Shown here piece by piece: positions 16,912 to 26,617 of a stretch of DNA of 64,000 nt (position 1 is the stretch's first letter; each line of letters opens with the position of its first letter). The notes below the pieces were generated by a model. The model worked only from the letters and a program-made list of their open reading frames with translations. It made no database searches and was not told where the DNA came from. Source of the DNA: SIG440 sp045578305 (GTDB taxonomy: Bacteria; Bacillota; Clostridia; Monoglobales; Monoglobaceae). Made by a program: the position numbers and the translations under genes. Location: the NCBI GenBank assembly GCA_045578305.1, contig JAZNKA010000051.1, forward strand, positions 12,689-76,688, read 5' to 3'.

Positions 16912-19900
16912 CTATTCTTGACGGCATACACTTCCGTATGGACAGTATTCGCAAGGGTCAAAACCTGAAACAGCAGGGGGATTTGCATCAATCAATCCAT
17001 CACCAATATTTTCGGCGGTTTGAACGGCACATTTTTCGGCATCTGCCAGCTTTTTCTCAAACAGTTCCTGGACAAGCCGTGATTTTTTGTCGCAATTTAT
17101 GTAATGGATTGCATTTTTGTCGTCAAGATTTGGATCCAGTGCTTCAAGGACATCGCTTTTATCCAAAAACAGTCCATGGACCTTGATGTTGTTATTGAAT
17201 TCAGCCTCCCATTCATCTCCTGTGGGAGTCTCTTCAAATTTAAGAACAGGGTCGTTCATTTGAAAATACATAAGTGCCGCTGCTTTTAAGTCTTTGTCAG
17301 CATTTGAAAGTGCGTTTGCATAGATAAGCGGCTGAAGCGTTACTCCTGCATCAATAAGGGCAGGGTCAAGGCGTTTTTCAGAAGATTTGTAGTCCGTGAT
17401 TGTTATATATTTTTGCCCGTTTATCTCAGCACTGTCTGTCCGGTCTATAAAGCCTTTCAAAAATACATCCCCATCTTTTGTCGAAAGCTTGTAAGGGGGA
17501 AGCTTTCCTCGCCCTCCAAAGCTGACCTCAAATCCGCTTGGTCTGAATTTGCTTTGCGAATAGAATTTAACCAGCTTCCATGCAGTGGAGGCGGCTATGT
17601 TTTTAAGACGCATCAACATATATTTGTAGTAGTTCGATACGGTAAACATAGCATTGTCAGAATTTTTTGCAAAGTCATTTACAAGCTGAGAGATTTCGTC
17701 AAAGCAATCATTTTTGCTGATGGCTGAATAATCACAGTTGTTTTGCGCTTTTGTCTCAAAATAACGGCACAAAACATCATGTAGTATTGTACCCGTATCG
17801 GTCGATTTAAGACCTCCCAGCAGGCGCTCTTCTGCCAGAAGACCATATCTCATAAAAAATGAAAATGCACACGAATTGTATTTTTCGAGTTTCGAGACAC
17901 TTAAAGAAATAGGCGATCCATAAAGCTTTTTTGCAAGGGCCTTTGAAATGGATTCAGGCTCGGCTTCGCGGCAGTACATTTCGAAAAAGTGCCGGAGCTT
18001 TGAAGAGTAGTCGGAATCATTTTCGAAACAGGAGTACACAGCCCTCCAAAGCGAGGAGAGCTTTTGGGGGTCAAAATCACACTCAAAAAGCTTTGCACAA
18101 AGCTCAAAAAAAGTATGTTCTTTGCCTTCAATAAGATCTGCCTCGGTCTCGTTTTCCAAGGCAATATCAGGAAAAACAGAGCTTTTTATTCTTCTTATTA
18201 TTTCGGATTTGCCAAGGCTCTTGCCATCCCGGGCACTCAAAGGCGAGGACAGGTACAGTTCGTTTTTGGCTGCACCAAAAACAGAATATATCAAAAACTG
18301 TTCTTCTTTTTGACGAGAATACGAATCAGGAGCAAGCTCAACACCCATTTCTTTAAGGTCAAGTCTTTCGGCATCCGACAAGATTCCCTCTGTGATGTGA
18401 CTTTGAGGGAAACTTTTGTCCAGTACTCCAAGGACGATTACAACTTTTGCACCGGTTGTACGAAATCTCTGAGCTTCACTTATGGTCACCTTGTCCTGAA
18501 CGGGTGGTATAACCCCTGTGCTTAGCTCTCTTATGCACGATGAAAACAGTTCGTAGAATTCGCTGAAAGTTGCAGGAGTATCTGCCATACAGTCAGATAT
18601 TTGGTTTATAACCGAAACAAAGCTGTTCCATACACCCAAAAGTCGGTCCGCTGCTTCAAAATTGCCGTCGGACTTAAGACCTTCGATTTTTGAAGAAACC
18701 CGAGAGGGTATCTCAAGTTGCTTAAGCCAGTCGCAAAACTTAAGCGCAATATCACCAATATTTTTGCGGCCGCTGAACGAATCCACAAGGTCAAGGAGTG
18801 GCAATACAATTTTTGATTTGATTTGGTTTATTTTTTCCATATCAAACTGAGCAGGCGAGGGATTGAAGACCCAATCCTCGGAAGCACGCCAGTTTTTGTG
18901 GGTTATGTCTGCTGCAAGTATGTAATTTTCAAACACATCTGATTCAAAATCTTCGATATCCCAAAAACCGGAACGAAGGATGGACATAATTCTTTCGTAG
19001 GAAAAGCCAAAGGCAAGGATTTCAAGTGTTGACAAAATCATCCGCATAAAGGGGCTTTCGGCAAGGGCTGTTTTTCGGTCAAGGAAAAAGTTTATGTCAA
19101 ACTTTTCAAAAATTGCAGGCAAAATAAGCTCGTAATTTTCAAAGGAGCCGCACAGAACAAGAAAGTCGTTAAGCCTGTAGCCTTTAGTGCGGCACAAACG
19201 ACAGATAAGTCTTGCGGCATACTCGACCTCGGCATAATAGTTTTGTGGAGTTGAAATATGAATATCCTTGGGTACGCCCGAGAATGCGACAGGATTTTGA
19301 GCAAAGTAATTTTTTTTAAGATGCAAAATTTCGGGCGAAAAGTCAGAACTTTCGTTATCTTCAAAAAAAATCGGTTTTCCAATGTCAATCCCTGATTCAG
19401 TTGCTGCCAGACGCAATCTCTTGTGTACCGAAACTTGTGAAGAAAAAACAGAGGCATCATCGTCAAGAGTGTCCGTACAAAGCGAAATGCAGATGTTCAT
19501 TTTTTGCATAAGCGCTGTGATTGCAGCATATTCGACAGGAGTAAAAGAACGAAAGTGATTTATGTAAAGGTTTCCGTTTAAAAAGTCTGCTTTTTGTATT
19601 TTTGGCAGAGCAAGGCTGAGGTTGTCCTCAGCATTAAGCCAGTTTTCTTCTACAAGGGTGTTGAATTTGTCATAGATAAGTGAAAGGTCCAAAAGCTTTG
19701 CTGAAAGAATTCCGTCAGCAACATTTTGGGCGTGCTTTTCAAGCTCTTTTGGCGAAATGCCGTAGCGTTTAAATTCCGAAATCAGCGAGACGATAAGTCC
19801 CCCAAAACCCGGCTGTTTTATATTTTTGTCAAAGAATTTAAGGTCTTTGCGGCAAAGCTGAAGACTGCGGCAGGCAAGCAGATATTTGCCTGCTTTGTCG

Positions 19901-20157
19901 ATATATTTGGTCCTGAGGGGACCAAGCTTCGAGAAAAGCATATTGACAAGCCGCGAAAATGTAAGTATCTGAATTTTGTTCTGGGCGGGAAGCCCAAGCC
20001 GTGAAATCAGCTCCTGCTCGGCACACATAGAGTATTGCTCGGGCACAAGAATAAAGACCTGCACTTCGCCAAGGGCATCGGCAGATGCACGACGGTATAT
20101 TTCATCGGTTTTTGCACTTTCATTGGTACCAAGCAAAAACTCCAGCAAATCCTTCAC
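16912..20157 (-). CDS. addB: AddB-type helicase-nuclease subunit
   Basis: The 1081-residue protein matches the length and plan of AddB, the partner of AddA in double-strand break end processing. The C-terminal RecB-like nuclease has Asp-Tyr-Lys (ITDYKSS, 922-926). The iron-sulfur cysteines are present: one in YNSCAFSF just before the nuclease domain and three at 1069, 1072 and 1078 (CEYC, SVC). The N-terminal Walker A region is degenerate: GTNESAKT, with Ala instead of Gly before Lys, so ATP binding there is doubtful. addA, normally next to addB, is not in this window. The start is uncertain: GTG 20157 lies only one base after AAGGAG, whereas TTG 20148 has better spacing. Confidence 0.9.
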   Translation of the reverse strand: MKDLLEFLLGTNESAKTDEIYRRASADALGEVQVFILVPEQYSMCAEQELISRLGLPAQNKIQILTFSRLVNMLFSKLGPLRTKYIDKAGKYLLACRSLQLCRKDLKFFDKNIKQPGFGGLIVSLISEFKRYGISPKELEKHAQNVADGILSAKLLDLSLIYDKFNTLVEENWLNAEDNLSLALPKIQKADFLNGNLYINHFRSFTPVEYAAITALMQKMNICISLCTDTLDDDASVFSSQVSVHKRLRLAATESGIDIGKPIFFEDNESSDFSPEILHLKKNYFAQNPVAFSGVPKDIHISTPQNYYAEVEYAARLICRLCRTKGYRLNDFLVLCGSFENYELILPAIFEKFDINFFLDRKTALAESPFMRMILSTLEILAFGFSYERIMSILRSGFWDIEDFESDVFENYILAADITHKNWRASEDWVFNPSPAQFDMEKINQIKSKIVLPLLDLVDSFSGRKNIGDIALKFCDWLKQLEIPSRVSSKIEGLKSDGNFEAADRLLGVWNSFVSVINQISDCMADTPATFSEFYELFSSCIRELSTGVIPPVQDKVTISEAQRFRTTGAKVVIVLGVLDKSFPQSHITEGILSDAERLDLKEMGVELAPDSYSRQKEEQFLIYSVFGAAKNELYLSSPLSARDGKSLGKSEIIRRIKSSVFPDIALENETEADLIEGKEHTFFELCAKLFECDFDPQKLSSLWRAVYSCFENDSDYSSKLRHFFEMYCREAEPESISKALAKKLYGSPISLSVSKLEKYNSCAFSFFMRYGLLAEERLLGGLKSTDTGTILHDVLCRYFETKAQNNCDYSAISKNDCFDEISQLVNDFAKNSDNAMFTVSNYYKYMLMRLKNIAASTAWKLVKFYSQSKFRPSGFEVSFGGRGKLPPYKLSTKDGDVFLKGFIDRTDSAEINGQKYITITDYKSSEKRLDPALIDAGVTLQPLIYANALSNADKDLKAAALMYFQMNDPVLKFEETPTGDEWEAEFNNNIKVHGLFLDKSDVLEALDPNLDDKNAIHYINCDKKSRLVQELFEKKLADAEKCAVQTAENIGDGLIDANPPAVSGFDPCEYCPYGSVCRQE

Positions 20158-20303
20158 GCTCCTTTTTTAAAATAATGACTAAAAATTGAGTTTTCGGCAT
20201 ATATTGATGAAAGACTTTTACATAATTCCAATATTTTATAAATATTATAACATTTCAGGATAAGTAATGCAACAAAAATGTTACCCAAGGAGGACAAACA
20301 AAA

Positions 20304-22238
20304 ATGCAACTTTATCACGATTCTCAAAGCGAGGAATACAGATTCCCAAAGGGTGCAGCAAAAACCGAAGATGCGGTAAGGCTTTCAATAAAGGTGGTAT
20401 CTGAAGTTGTTCCCGATGCAGTAAAAGTCAGACTTTGGAGCAAAAAAGAAGAATATGTAAAAATGGAGCTTTTAAAGCAAGCGGAATCAGAACTTTGGTA
20501 TTCAGCCAAACTGAATATGCCAAGCAAACCGCAACTTTTGTGGTATTTTTTTGAAGTTGAGTCAAATGGCAAAAAAATATTTTATTCAAACAACCAAAGA
20601 CAGCTTGGAGGGGTGGGTGTTATGGAGGAAGCTCCTTCCTTCAGGTCGTATCAGATAACGGTGTATGATAAAGATTTTCATACTCCCGATTGGTTTAAAA
20701 ATGCTGTTTTGTACCAAATATTTCCCGACAGATTTTTCCGTTTTGGGAGCGAAAAGGATTTTCCTCAAAGGCGCAGCGACTATAAGCTTCACGATGATTG
20801 GTACGAGGATTATTTTTTTGACAGACATCCCTTTGAGGATGGTCCTGCTTGCAACGATTTTTATGCCGGAAACCTCAAGGGAATTGCGGCAAAGCTTGAT
20901 TATCTTAAGGGCCTTGGAATAAGTGCGATTTATTTAAACCCAATATTTGAGGCGTTTTCAAATCACAGATACGATACTGCTGATTACAGCCAAATTGACG
21001 GTATCCTTGGCACAAACGAGGATTTTGCCGAGCTTTGCAAAAAAGCAGAAAAAATGGGGATACGCATTATTCTTGACGGAGTATTCAGCCATACGGGGAG
21101 TGACAGTATATATTTCAATAAGTACAAAAATTATGGCGAAAAAGTCGGTTGCGCGCAAGATGAGAACTCGCCTTATTCAAGGTGGTATCCCCAAAATGAT
21201 GACGGAACATATTCAAACTGGTGGGGATGCTCGAATCTTGTCAATGTAAACGAGCTTGAGCCGACATATATCGACTACATTCTGAAAGGGAGCAATGCTA
21301 TAATAAAAAAGTGGCTGAAGGCCGGGGCATCGGGTTGGCGTCTTGATGTTGCCGACGAGCTTCCTGACGAGTTTATAAAAATATTGAGAAGCGAAGCAAA
21401 ATCCGAAAAGTCTGATGTGGTTATTATCGGCGAAGTGTGGGAGGATGCCTCCAACAAGATAAGCTATGGACAAAAACGAGAGTACTTTTTTGGTCACGAA
21501 CTTGATGGTGTAATGAATTATGTTTTTCGTGACGGAGTTTTAAAGTTTTTGCTTGGCACAAAAAGTGCCGAGGATTTTAAAGCAGAAATTTGCTCGCTGA
21601 TTGAAAATTACCCAAGGGAAGCTCTTTTGTCAAGCATAAACCTGATAGGAAGCCATGATACCTGTCGTGCGAAAACCGTGTTGAGTGGCAAAATGCCCGA
21701 AGGCAGTCTGAGCCAAACGCAAAAAAGCGAATTCAGGATAAAAGGTGCCGACGAGACTTTGGCACTCAGGCGGCTTAGACTTGCGGCGTTTATACAGATG
21801 ACGTTTGTGGGCGTGCCGTGCATATATTATGGTGACGAAATCGGCATGCAGGGACTTGATGACCCTTTCAACCGAAGAACTTATACCTGGAGATGTATCG
21901 ACCCCGAGCTTTTGGATTGGTACAAAAAGTTGATACAACTGCGAAGCAGACTGACCTGCCTTAAAACAGGAGAATTTGAATTTTTGTATGCCAAAGACGG
22001 TGTGATTGCTTATAAAAGGAAAGAGGCTGACGAAACTGCAATTTGCGCAGTAAACAGAAACGATTTGCCCTGCCAAGTTGAATTTTTCCTGCCAGAAGAA
22101 GATGGCAAGGGACTTAAACAACTTGCAGGGAGTGGCGAATTTAGCGAAAATGGCCTGAAGATAAATATAAGGCTTAAAGAATACGGTTGCATATTGCTTG
22201 TGCAAGAAGGAGGAAAAAATGGAAAACCCAAAAAGTGA
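20304..22238 (+). CDS. GH13 alpha-glucan hydrolase (neopullulanase/cyclomaltodextrinase-like)
   Basis: The 644-residue protein has no signal peptide, so it is cytoplasmic. An N-terminal CBM34-like beta domain (1-120) precedes the GH13 barrel, which starts at AVLYQIFPDRF. Catalytic residues are the nucleophile Asp in GWRLDVADE, the acid/base Glu in IIGEVWED and the transition-state Asp in IGSHDT. It should cleave alpha-1,4 (and possibly alpha-1,6) links of maltodextrins or glycogen limit dextrins. It is the first gene of the glycogen cluster, behind a strong AAGGAGG ribosome site, and overlaps glgB by 20 bp. The role of debranching or trimming enzyme is inferred from the absence of glgX or pulA in the cluster. 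Confidence 0.92.
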   Translation: MQLYHDSQSEEYRFPKGAAKTEDAVRLSIKVVSEVVPDAVKVRLWSKKEEYVKMELLKQAESELWYSAKLNMPSKPQLLWYFFEVESNGKKIFYSNNQRQLGGVGVMEEAPSFRSYQITVYDKDFHTPDWFKNAVLYQIFPDRFFRFGSEKDFPQRRSDYKLHDDWYEDYFFDRHPFEDGPACNDFYAGNLKGIAAKLDYLKGLGISAIYLNPIFEAFSNHRYDTADYSQIDGILGTNEDFAELCKKAEKMGIRIILDGVFSHTGSDSIYFNKYKNYGEKVGCAQDENSPYSRWYPQNDDGTYSNWWGCSNLVNVNELEPTYIDYILKGSNAIIKKWLKAGASGWRLDVADELPDEFIKILRSEAKSEKSDVVIIGEVWEDASNKISYGQKREYFFGHELDGVMNYVFRDGVLKFLLGTKSAEDFKAEICSLIENYPREALLSSINLIGSHDTCRAKTVLSGKMPEGSLSQTQKSEFRIKGADETLALRRLRLAAFIQMTFVGVPCIYYGDEIGMQGLDDPFNRRTYTWRCIDPELLDWYKKLIQLRSRLTCLKTGEFEFLYAKDGVIAYKRKEADETAICAVNRNDLPCQVEFFLPEEDGKGLKQLAGSGEFSENGLKINIRLKEYGCILLVQEGGKNGKPKK

Positions 22239-24135
22239 TAAGGGAAAGTTTTCGGCATTATCCAAAGAAATGATGTTTTTGTTTAACGAGGGAAAAAACT
22301 TTGAAGCATACAATATGCTTGGCTCGCACAAAACCGAGTATGGTTGTCATTTTGCGGTGTGGGCGCCAAATGCCCAAGAAGTCTCGGTGGTGTGTGATTC
22401 AAACAACTGGGACCCAGACAAAGACAGAATGCAGCTCGATTCGGAAAGCGGAATCTGGAGTGCATTTGTAGAGGGAATTTCCTGTGGAGAGAAATACAAA
22501 TACAGCATCAAAACCAAATCGGGTGAGGTCGTCTTGAAGGCAGACCCTTTCGCTTTTGAAAGCGAGCTGAGACCCAAGACCGCATCAGTTGTTGCAAATA
22601 TAGATTATTTGTGGAAGGATGCCACATGGCAAAAAAAGAAAATGACAACAAGTCCCTACGAAAAGCCAATGAATATTTATGAAGTGCATTTTGGGTCGTG
22701 GAAAAGGCACGAAGACGGGAGCTTTTACAAATACAGCGATATGGCAGATGAGCTTATACCTTATGTCAAAGAATTGGGATATACACATATCGAGCTTATG
22801 CCGGTTGCAGAGTACCCGTTTGACGGCTCGTGGGGGTATCAGATCAGTGGATATTTTTCGGCGAACAGCCGCTATGGAACACCGACAGAACTTAAGGCAT
22901 TTGTTGACAAATGCCACAAAAACGGAATTGGTGTTATTATGGATTGGGTGCCGGCACATTTCCCGCGTGATGAGCACGGACTCAGGCAGTTTGACGGAAC
23001 GCATCTTTTTGAACATCCTGATACAAGACTTGGTGAGCACAAGGAATGGGGAACTCTGGTTTTTGACTGGGGAAAGACCGAAGTCCATTCGTTTTTAATT
23101 TCAAATGCTGTTTTTTGGCTTGAAGAATATCATATAGATGGACTCCGGGTTGACGCTGTGTCAAGCATGCTTTACCTTGACTACAATCGAAAAGATGGTG
23201 AGTGGGTAAAAAACAGGTATGGGACAAACGAAAACCTTGATGCAATTGAGTTTTTGAAAAAGATGAATACCGAGGTCTTCAGACGGTTTCCCAATGCATT
23301 GATGATTGCCGAGGAATCAACCGCGTGGGCGGGTGTAACATTGCCCGTGCATCATGGCGGTCTGGGCTTTAATTTTAAATGGAATATGGGGTGGATGAAT
23401 GATGTTTTGAGATTTGTGAGCATAGACCCATACTTTCGCGGTGACAACCTTGGACTTTTGACGTTTTCAATGATGTATGCTTTTTCAGAAAACTTTATTC
23501 TTCCTGTTTCACATGACGAAGTGGTGCACGGCAAAGGTGCACTCATCAGCAAAATGTATGGCTCGTATGAACAAAAGTTTAAAGGACTCAAGCTTTTGCT
23601 TTTGTTTATGTATGCGCATCCCGGCAAAAAGCTTACTTTTATGGGCACCGAGCTTGGACAGTTTGACGAGTGGAGATTTGATGACCAGCTTGGGTGGAAT
23701 CTTTTGGATTATGAAAAGCACAGACAGATTAAAGACTTTGTCAAAGATTTGAATGAGTGTTATACAAAAAATCGTGCACTTTACGAAAACGATTCCAACT
23801 GGAGCGGTTTCAAATGGATAAATGCCGAAGACCGTCAAAATGCGGTGATTTCTTTTATCAGAATAAGTAAAAGCCGTCGTGACAAGATTATTGCAGCGTT
23901 CAACTTCGCGGCAAAAATACACAAAAAGTATCAGGTTGGAGTTTTGACAGCAGGCGAGTATGAGGTGATACTTAGCAGCGAAAACAAAAAATATGGTGGA
24001 GAAAAAGCAAGTTTTAAAAAAATGGCAGCAAAGAAGGCGGGAACGGGTGAATTCCCGTATGTAATCGAGCTTGATTTGCCCGAGCTTTCGGCTGTGTATA
24101 TCAAAAAAGCAAAGCCCAAGAAGAAGTCCGGGTAG
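22219..24135 (+). CDS. glgB: 1,4-alpha-glucan branching enzyme
   Basis: A 638-residue GH13 branching enzyme that moves alpha-1,4 glucan segments to alpha-1,6 positions. The N-terminal CBM48 domain (about 30-120, CHFAVWAPNAQEVSVV) is followed by the barrel with YEVHFGSWKR, nucleophile Asp in DGLRVDAVSSML, acid/base Glu in MIAEESTAW and Asp in PVSHDEVVHGKG. Length fits the family. The start is ATG 22219, five bases after AAGGAGG (22207-22213); the in-frame codons further upstream lie inside the GH13 gene. It overlaps that gene by 20 bp, so the two are translationally linked, and it is followed by glgC after 34 bp. Confidence 0.97.
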   Translation: MENPKSDKGKFSALSKEMMFLFNEGKNFEAYNMLGSHKTEYGCHFAVWAPNAQEVSVVCDSNNWDPDKDRMQLDSESGIWSAFVEGISCGEKYKYSIKTKSGEVVLKADPFAFESELRPKTASVVANIDYLWKDATWQKKKMTTSPYEKPMNIYEVHFGSWKRHEDGSFYKYSDMADELIPYVKELGYTHIELMPVAEYPFDGSWGYQISGYFSANSRYGTPTELKAFVDKCHKNGIGVIMDWVPAHFPRDEHGLRQFDGTHLFEHPDTRLGEHKEWGTLVFDWGKTEVHSFLISNAVFWLEEYHIDGLRVDAVSSMLYLDYNRKDGEWVKNRYGTNENLDAIEFLKKMNTEVFRRFPNALMIAEESTAWAGVTLPVHHGGLGFNFKWNMGWMNDVLRFVSIDPYFRGDNLGLLTFSMMYAFSENFILPVSHDEVVHGKGALISKMYGSYEQKFKGLKLLLLFMYAHPGKKLTFMGTELGQFDEWRFDDQLGWNLLDYEKHRQIKDFVKDLNECYTKNRALYENDSNWSGFKWINAEDRQNAVISFIRISKSRRDKIIAAFNFAAKIHKKYQVGVLTAGEYEVILSSENKKYGGEKASFKKMAAKKAGTGEFPYVIELDLPELSAVYIKKAKPKKKSG

Positions 24136-24169
24136 GGAGACAGAAAATTTGAATGTGGAGGGATTTCAG

Positions 24170-25447
24170 ATGAAAGCAAAAGAATGTGTAGCAATGATAC
24201 TTGCAGGAGGGCAAGGAAGCAGACTGGGTGTGCTTACAAAGGATGTTGCAAAACCGGCAGTGCCGTTTGGCGGCAAATACAGAATTATTGATTTTCCGCT
24301 CAGCAACTGCGCACACTCGGGGATAACTACGGTCGGAGTGCTTACTCAGTATCAACCATTTGAACTTAATACTTATATAGGGAATGGTCAACCTTGGGAT
24401 CTGGATCGAAACGACGGGGGTGTGTATGTTCTGCCGCCGTATGTGTCAGCAGAAAAGGGCGAGTGGTACAAGGGTACGGCAAATGCTATTTATCAAAACA
24501 TTGGATTTATAAGCAGATTTAATCCCAAATATGTTGCGGTTTTGTCGGGTGACCACATATATAAGATGGACTATTCCAAAATGCTGAAAGTGCACAAGGC
24601 TGCGGATGCGGCAGCAACAATTGCAGTCATAGAGGTGCCGATTGAGGAAGCATCAAGATTTGGGATTATGAATACCGACGAAAATATGAATATTGTTGAG
24701 TTTGAAGAAAAACCCAAAAATCCAAAAAGCAATCTGGCGTCAATGGGGGTTTATATATTTACATGGGAGATACTTAAAAAGTATTTGATTGCCGACGAAA
24801 ACGACCCAAGGTCCGACAATGATTTTGGTAAAAATATTATCCCCAAAATGCTTGCCGACAAAAATCGGCTTGTTGCATACAAGTTTTCGGGGTATTGGAA
24901 GGATGTTGGAACGCTTCAAAGCCTTTGGGAGGCAAATATGAATTTGCTTTCTGAGTCGTCGGGGTTTATGCTGGATGACGAAGACTGGAAGATTTTCAGC
25001 CGTAATCCTGCTTTAGCACCTCATTATGTTTCGTCGTCAGCGGTGGTCAAAAACTCTTATATTACTGCAGGCTGTAAAATTGATGGGAATATCGAAAATT
25101 CAATTATATCAAGCGGGGTAACGGTTGAACGTGGAGCAGTTGTTAAAGATTCGGTGCTTTTGCCATACTGCAAGGTGAAGTCAGGTGCAATGGTCGAAAA
25201 AACAATTGTCGGGACAAATGCATATATCTCAAAAAATTCTAAAATAGGCGAGACAGGCGAAGATGCGGTTGCTGATTTCTTTGACCCCAATATTTGCACA
25301 GATGGCATAACCTTGATAGGAGCCGATGTTACGATTGAAGAAGACATAAAAATCATTCCCGACTCTATGGTAACGCGAAACGTGAAGCGGGCGAACAATA
25401 TGGAAATAACAGCAAAAAAAGATGCTGCAAATACAATAACGGCTTAG
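24170..25447 (+). CDS. glgC: Glucose-1-phosphate adenylyltransferase, catalytic subunit
   Basis: The 425-residue enzyme makes ADP-glucose from ATP and glucose-1-phosphate, the committed step to glycogen. The pyrophosphorylase loop ILAGGQGSRLG and the FGGKYRIIDFPLSNC motif are intact, and a left-handed beta-helix of hexapeptide repeats forms the C-terminus (about 290-390). ATG 24170 is the start: GGAGGG precedes it and the reading frame upstream is not GlgC-like. In Firmicutes GlgC works with the regulatory paralogue GlgD, which is the next gene 14 bp downstream. Confidence 0.97.
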   Translation: MKAKECVAMILAGGQGSRLGVLTKDVAKPAVPFGGKYRIIDFPLSNCAHSGITTVGVLTQYQPFELNTYIGNGQPWDLDRNDGGVYVLPPYVSAEKGEWYKGTANAIYQNIGFISRFNPKYVAVLSGDHIYKMDYSKMLKVHKAADAAATIAVIEVPIEEASRFGIMNTDENMNIVEFEEKPKNPKSNLASMGVYIFTWEILKKYLIADENDPRSDNDFGKNIIPKMLADKNRLVAYKFSGYWKDVGTLQSLWEANMNLLSESSGFMLDDEDWKIFSRNPALAPHYVSSSAVVKNSYITAGCKIDGNIENSIISSGVTVERGAVVKDSVLLPYCKVKSGAMVEKTIVGTNAYISKNSKIGETGEDAVADFFDPNICTDGITLIGADVTIEEDIKIIPDSMVTRNVKRANNMEITAKKDAANTITA

Positions 25448-25461
25448 GGGAGGAAGACATT

Positions 25462-26595
25462 ATGCAAAATAACAATATGATGGGTTTGGTTTTTTCGGGA
25501 AACCCCGAGGTAAACTTGGGTGAGATTATGAAAGTCCGTTCGCTTGCGGCTGTCCCTGTGGGAGGCAAGTACCGGATTATTGATTTTGTGCTTTCGAACA
25601 TGGTCAATTCGGGCATAGCAAATGTCGGGATAATTACCGGTGGAAAAAACCGGTCGCTAAGCGACCATATAGGAAGCGGAAAGGCTTGGGATATGGCAAA
25701 AAAAGAGACGGGACTGTTTTTTTTGTCTACCCCCGAAGCAAGTTCCGACTCGACCAAATCTTTTGACGGCATTGACCTTATAAACAGCGCGATGAGTTTT
25801 TTGGAACGGGCGCGTCAAGAGTATGTGCTTGTTTGCGATTGCAATATAATTTGCAACATAAACTTTGAAAATGTGATGGAATTTCACAAAGAACACGATG
25901 CGGACATAACTGTCATATACTCCGATGTTGGTGAACTTTCTTCTGAACGGCTTAAAAACAGCGTGCTTCTTGATGTAGATGAGGATGGCAGAGTGGGAGA
26001 TGTTCAGGTAAATCCTTTGCGGCAAAAGCTTAAAAAGGATTATATGCATATGTTTCTTTTGAAAAAAGATTTGCTTATTGATATTGTGGGCGACTGCCTT
26101 GCGCACAACAAACATTCAATCGAAAAGAATATTTTGCTTGCATGCGTTGACAGGCTTAAAATTTTTGGGTATCGGTTTGATGGTTATCACAAGACTATCA
26201 ACAGTATATTGTCGTTTTTTGAATTTAATCTTGACCTTCTTTCGCCCCAGATTCAAAGCGAGCTTTTTGGAACAGATACCGAAAGAGCGATTATGACAAA
26301 GGTCAAAGACAGTGTCCCGACCCGCTATGGAACAGAGGCTGAAGTCAAAAATTCGGTTGTGGCTGACGGATGCAGCATCGAGGGAAAAGTGGAAAACTGT
26401 GTGATTTTCAGAGGGGTAAAGGTTGGCAAGGATTCGGTCGTAAAGGATTCGGTGATAATGCAGAATTCGCGGATAATGGATAATTGCAAGGTAGAAAATT
26501 CGATTTTTGACAAAGAAGTGATTTTGCTAAGCGGCAAAAAGCTGATTGGACAGCAGACATATCCGCTGGTCATCGGCAAAAGAACAATTGTGTAA
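25462..26595 (+). CDS. glgD: GlgD, regulatory paralogue of ADP-glucose pyrophosphorylase
   Basis: This 377-residue GlgC paralogue has VGGKYRIIDFVLSNMVNSG but lacks the GGxGxRL catalytic loop: the matching stretch reads GLVFSGNPEVNLGEIM. That loss is the hallmark of GlgD, which is nearly inactive alone and raises the activity of GlgC in a mixed oligomer, as shown for Bacillus-type enzymes. The C-terminal part has hexapeptide repeats (SVVADGCSIEG, CVIFRGVKVG). A GGGGAGG ribosome site precedes ATG 25462. It lies between glgC and glgA in one operon. Confidence 0.95.
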   Translation: MQNNNMMGLVFSGNPEVNLGEIMKVRSLAAVPVGGKYRIIDFVLSNMVNSGIANVGIITGGKNRSLSDHIGSGKAWDMAKKETGLFFLSTPEASSDSTKSFDGIDLINSAMSFLERARQEYVLVCDCNIICNINFENVMEFHKEHDADITVIYSDVGELSSERLKNSVLLDVDEDGRVGDVQVNPLRQKLKKDYMHMFLLKKDLLIDIVGDCLAHNKHSIEKNILLACVDRLKIFGYRFDGYHKTINSILSFFEFNLDLLSPQIQSELFGTDTERAIMTKVKDSVPTRYGTEAEVKNSVVADGCSIEGKVENCVIFRGVKVGKDSVVKDSVIMQNSRIMDNCKVENSIFDKEVILLSGKKLIGQQTYPLVIGKRTIV

Positions 26596-26617
26596 AAAAG
26601 AAAGGCAGAGTGTTTGT

